Below are positions 59,709 to 64,000 of a DNA stretch of 64,000 nt, piece after piece (within the stretch, counting starts at the first letter, position 1; every line of letters starts with the position of its first letter). Location: the NCBI GenBank assembly GCA_027625915.1, contig JANTQA010000060.1, forward strand, positions 6,324,001-6,388,000, given 5' to 3'. The position numbers and the translations under genes were made by a program. Under the pieces are notes generated by a model. It was not told the DNA's origin, ran no database searches, and was given only the letters and a program-made list of their open reading frames with translations. The stretch is from Anaeramoeba flamelloides. Its lineage: Eukaryota; Metamonada; Anaeramoebidae.

Positions 59709-60246
59709 TAAACCCCAATTCAAAATTTTTAACACACCAAAATTCGATTTGTGAAAAAAAAAACTTATTTAATCACTTCTCGAAGATTTACCAAATTAGA
59801 ACCATTCACTAATTGAAATGTTAACACCTTTTTATAAATTACAATACTCAAAAAAACAAAAAATAAATAATTATCAATACAAATAAATCATGGGTGTGTT
59901 AAAAATTTTGGAGAGAGCAAAACAAAAAATATATATTAGTAAATTTGTTGAAATTCTATTAGGATTATTGATCGATCAAATGGTTAGATACTACCAACTA
60001 ATTTTATTTGAGTTCTTCTATTTGGTACAACTCAACTTTAACATCATATAAACCTTGTAGAAAAATTTTGATCCAACGAAAACAAATTACGTAATTCAAA
60101 CAATGAAATGAAAACAAAAACGAAAAGATGAAAAAATGATTTTCATATTTTTCAAAAATCAAAATTATCTCCAATTTCAATGCAATTGTATTATTGTGAT
60201 TGTATGGAACGTTTTAGCTGGGTGGAAAATTTTGAATTTTAGTGTA
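59709..60246 (+). mobile_element. Element C, copy 5
   Basis: The best-matching partner of 12798-13337: begins TAAACCCCAATTCAAAATTT and ends TTTTGAATTTTAGTGTA. Non-coding, 538 bp. Confidence 0.8.
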
Positions 60247-60700
60247 TTTTCATGATTGTATTTTTAAAAAAATTATCCACACTATTTTCCTTTTTTTTTT
60301 TTTTTAATTTTTCATTTAATTATTTCTTCTAACTTTTTGTTTTATAAAAAACAAACAAATCCAAAAAATGACAATAAAAAAAAATTAAAAAAAAAAAAAA
60401 AAAAAAAAAACAGTATTGTTTAACAAACTTTCTGAAAAAAAAGCGAAACATGTTTTTTAATTGGGAACATTACTGAACATGAAAAGTAAAATTATTTAAA
60501 ACTAAGAAACCAATTAAATTCAAAAAATAATCAATAACATTATTTTTAATCGAGCCAATAAACACAATTTAAATCCACTTTTATATCGAAATCATTTGTG
60601 TGTTTTTGGAGATATTAAAAATGTTCAATTTTTTTAAACAAATTTTAAATAATTGATTAATAAAAGAAAAATATATACAAAAAGATAATAAACTATTTTT
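60247..60700. other. Non-coding spacer
   Basis: T-run at 60291-60305 and A-run at 60389-60410. No gene. Confidence 0.5.
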
Positions 60701-61382
60701 CAGTCAAAGGGGCCCAGTTGTAATCGTATAGTACACGTGTTTAAAGGGGTTGCATAGATATTAGAAGAAAAATTTTATTTTGGAAATTTTCAAAATTGAT
60801 ATCATTTTTTCACATTCTTACACATTTTTGTTTTTTTTTTTCGATTTTTTTTTAAAAACCTCCTTCATTTGCAAAAAATTTTTTATTGCAAGATCAATAG
60901 TCACTTGTTAAAAACGTGTTAATCTAATGTCATTGAAACCATGTAAAGATTGTTGAGAAATCCTATTGGTTTCTATTGCAATTCAATTCGATCTTTGATC
61001 TTGATATTTGTTTAATAAATGTGAAAATTTTCCACTTCATTTTCATTTCCTTTTTCAAATAGAGACTACAAATACCAACAAACTTTGTTTAGTGGCTTGG
61101 TTTCTAAAAGAAAAGTACGGAAAATGAAGTGGAAAATGTTTCATATTTATTATTCAAATACCAGTAGAAGTTCAAAACGAGCATCGTTGTTTTTCTTAAT
61201 GGGGCCCTAAGTATTTGAGTTTTGAAATTTTTAAGAAAAGCTATTGATTAATTAGTTTTCTTTCAGACACGTATCAACATTTCTTTGAGTGTGTATTATT
61301 CTCTTTATTTCTTATTTGTTCTTCAAAGGTCAATTATATAAAATAATTGATATTTGAAAAAAACGTTGGGCATCTTTGACTG
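60701..61382 (+). mobile_element. Element B, copy 3
   Basis: The ends are CAGTCAAAGGGGCCCAGTTG and CATCTTTGACTG, both bordered by TTT/AAA. Collinear with 13930-14615 along its whole length. Non-coding. Confidence 0.85.
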
Positions 61383-61629
61383 AAACAGAGTTTATTAAAA
61401 AAACTGTTGATGTATTTAATCCCTTTTTTTGTCTTTATTTATTTTATTATTGTTTTAATTATTGTTCTTACTTTTCTTTTTGAGCAAGGATCCCAATTAA
61501 AAACCTCATTTCACTTTTTTTCAAGAATAATTATTTTACATTTCTTAAAAATACCTTTTCAAGAGTCTAAAACCGTATTGTAAAAAATTTCGAATTGGTC
61601 CTCTCTTTTAAGAATTTCTGTTTTAATAT

Positions 61630-61825
61630 ATCAAGTTCCACTTTTAAACACGAATTTTGAACGAAATTTAAGATGCAAAAAAAATCTCAAATTAAAGCAC
61701 ATTTTTTGGAATTATTTTTTTTCCCAATTATTTGATGAGAATTTGAATTTTGTGCTTTAATTTAAAAGATTTTTTTGTGTCTTAAATTTTTTACAAAGTT
61801 TGTGTTATAATAGTGGAACTAACTG
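61630..61825. mobile_element. 197-bp palindromic MITE, fourth copy (decayed left end)
   Basis: AGTTCCACTTTTAAACACGA at the left and AGTGGAACTAACTG with TA at the right. The interior keeps AAATCTCAAATTAAAGCACA and its inverse. Confidence 0.75.
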
Positions 61826-63451
<1,626 letters not shown>

Positions 63452-64000
63452 ATGAAATGGATTTAATACAGACAAAGCCTTATACTAAATGGATTCCTTT
63501 TCAGGAATTCTTTCCTTTTGAATGGTTGAAAATCTTTCGGGGATTTGTTTTTCTGATTATTGAAGTGAAATTCTTTTTTTTGACTTTTTTTTGGCTTATT
63601 TGTTCATTAACCAAAACTTAATTGAACAAATTTGTCTTTTACATGTGATTTTATGCTCATAAAAATAAAAAGATATTCTTTTTGAATACTGATAAATTCC
63701 AAAAAAGGTATTCAATTTTTTTAGTTCAATTTCCTTTTTTTAAATATAATAACAAAGTTTTGAAACAAAGAATTTTGTTTGTTTAAATCCAAACAAACAT
63801 TGAAAAAAAGATGAGTTTTCCAGAGCTTCTTTGATCAGAACTGTTTTTGGATTGAAATAGAAATTTTATCAAAAGAAAATTGAAAGAAAAATATTTTGAT
63901 ATTTTTAGGATTTTATCAGTAGTAACATAATTTTGATCCCAACTTTACTTTTAATTTTAAATATTTTTTAATGTAACCAATTTGCTTTTACACTTGAGAG
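63452..64000. other. 3' flank of the ARF gene
   Basis: Frame 63424-63621 overlaps the ARF end in another phase and is Phe/Leu-rich low-quality sequence. No other feature. Confidence 0.6.

Overview
The window is strongly AT-rich eukaryotic DNA with few genes, GT-AG introns, standard-code reading frames and long A, T and AT tracts. The gene set suggests an amoeboid or flagellate protist: an ankyrin-BTB protein of the type with one complete and one half BTB fold, a second BTB protein with Asn/Gln/Lys-rich linkers, a HOOK-domain coiled-coil protein, a short single-pass surface protein, an ARF1-class GTPase and a glycine C-acetyltransferase. I associate this combination with Anaeramoeba-like metamonads. 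That placement is inference from protein style only; no rRNA or other phylogenetic marker is present.

Layout. 0.4-0.8 kb: a small tail-anchored coiled-coil protein. 1.4-8 kb: non-coding DNA crowded with inverted-repeat elements, some nested. 9.3-10.9 kb: glycine C-acetyltransferase (KBL) in three exons. 11-18 kb: more elements. 18.6-19.2 kb: a two-exon surface protein whose signal peptide lies on its own exon. 20-34 kb: repeats, with a probable 172-residue gene on the minus strand at 27.8-28.4 kb and a few doubtful short frames. 34.2-34.9 kb: a repeated element carrying a short ORF. 36.3-41.4 kb: a HOOK-domain gene whose third exon lies 3.4 kb from its second, the intron holding at least two transposon insertions. 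45.5-52.5 kb, minus strand: a five-exon ankyrin-BTB gene with a 4-kb intron. 53.1-55.6 kb: an 824-residue BTB protein with a C-terminal domain resembling the glutamine-amidotransferase-like fold. 62.9-63.5 kb: an intronless ARF1 GTPase.

Most of the rest consists of non-autonomous DNA-transposon debris. I could recognise by eye at least seven families with two or more copies here: a 197-bp TA-flanked palindrome (4 copies), a roughly 540-bp element C (5), a roughly 680-bp element B with CAGTCAAAG ends (3), a roughly 590-bp element D (4), a 690-bp ORF-bearing element E (2), a roughly 200-bp element G (3), TAA-flanked foldbacks (2), and a large degraded repeat J (2). No transposase gene was recognised, so all of these would depend on enzymes encoded elsewhere. 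The genes do not form an operon or pathway; they look like independent transcription units separated by element-rich spacers. Element boundaries and copy relationships were read by eye and are approximate unless flanking duplications fix them.
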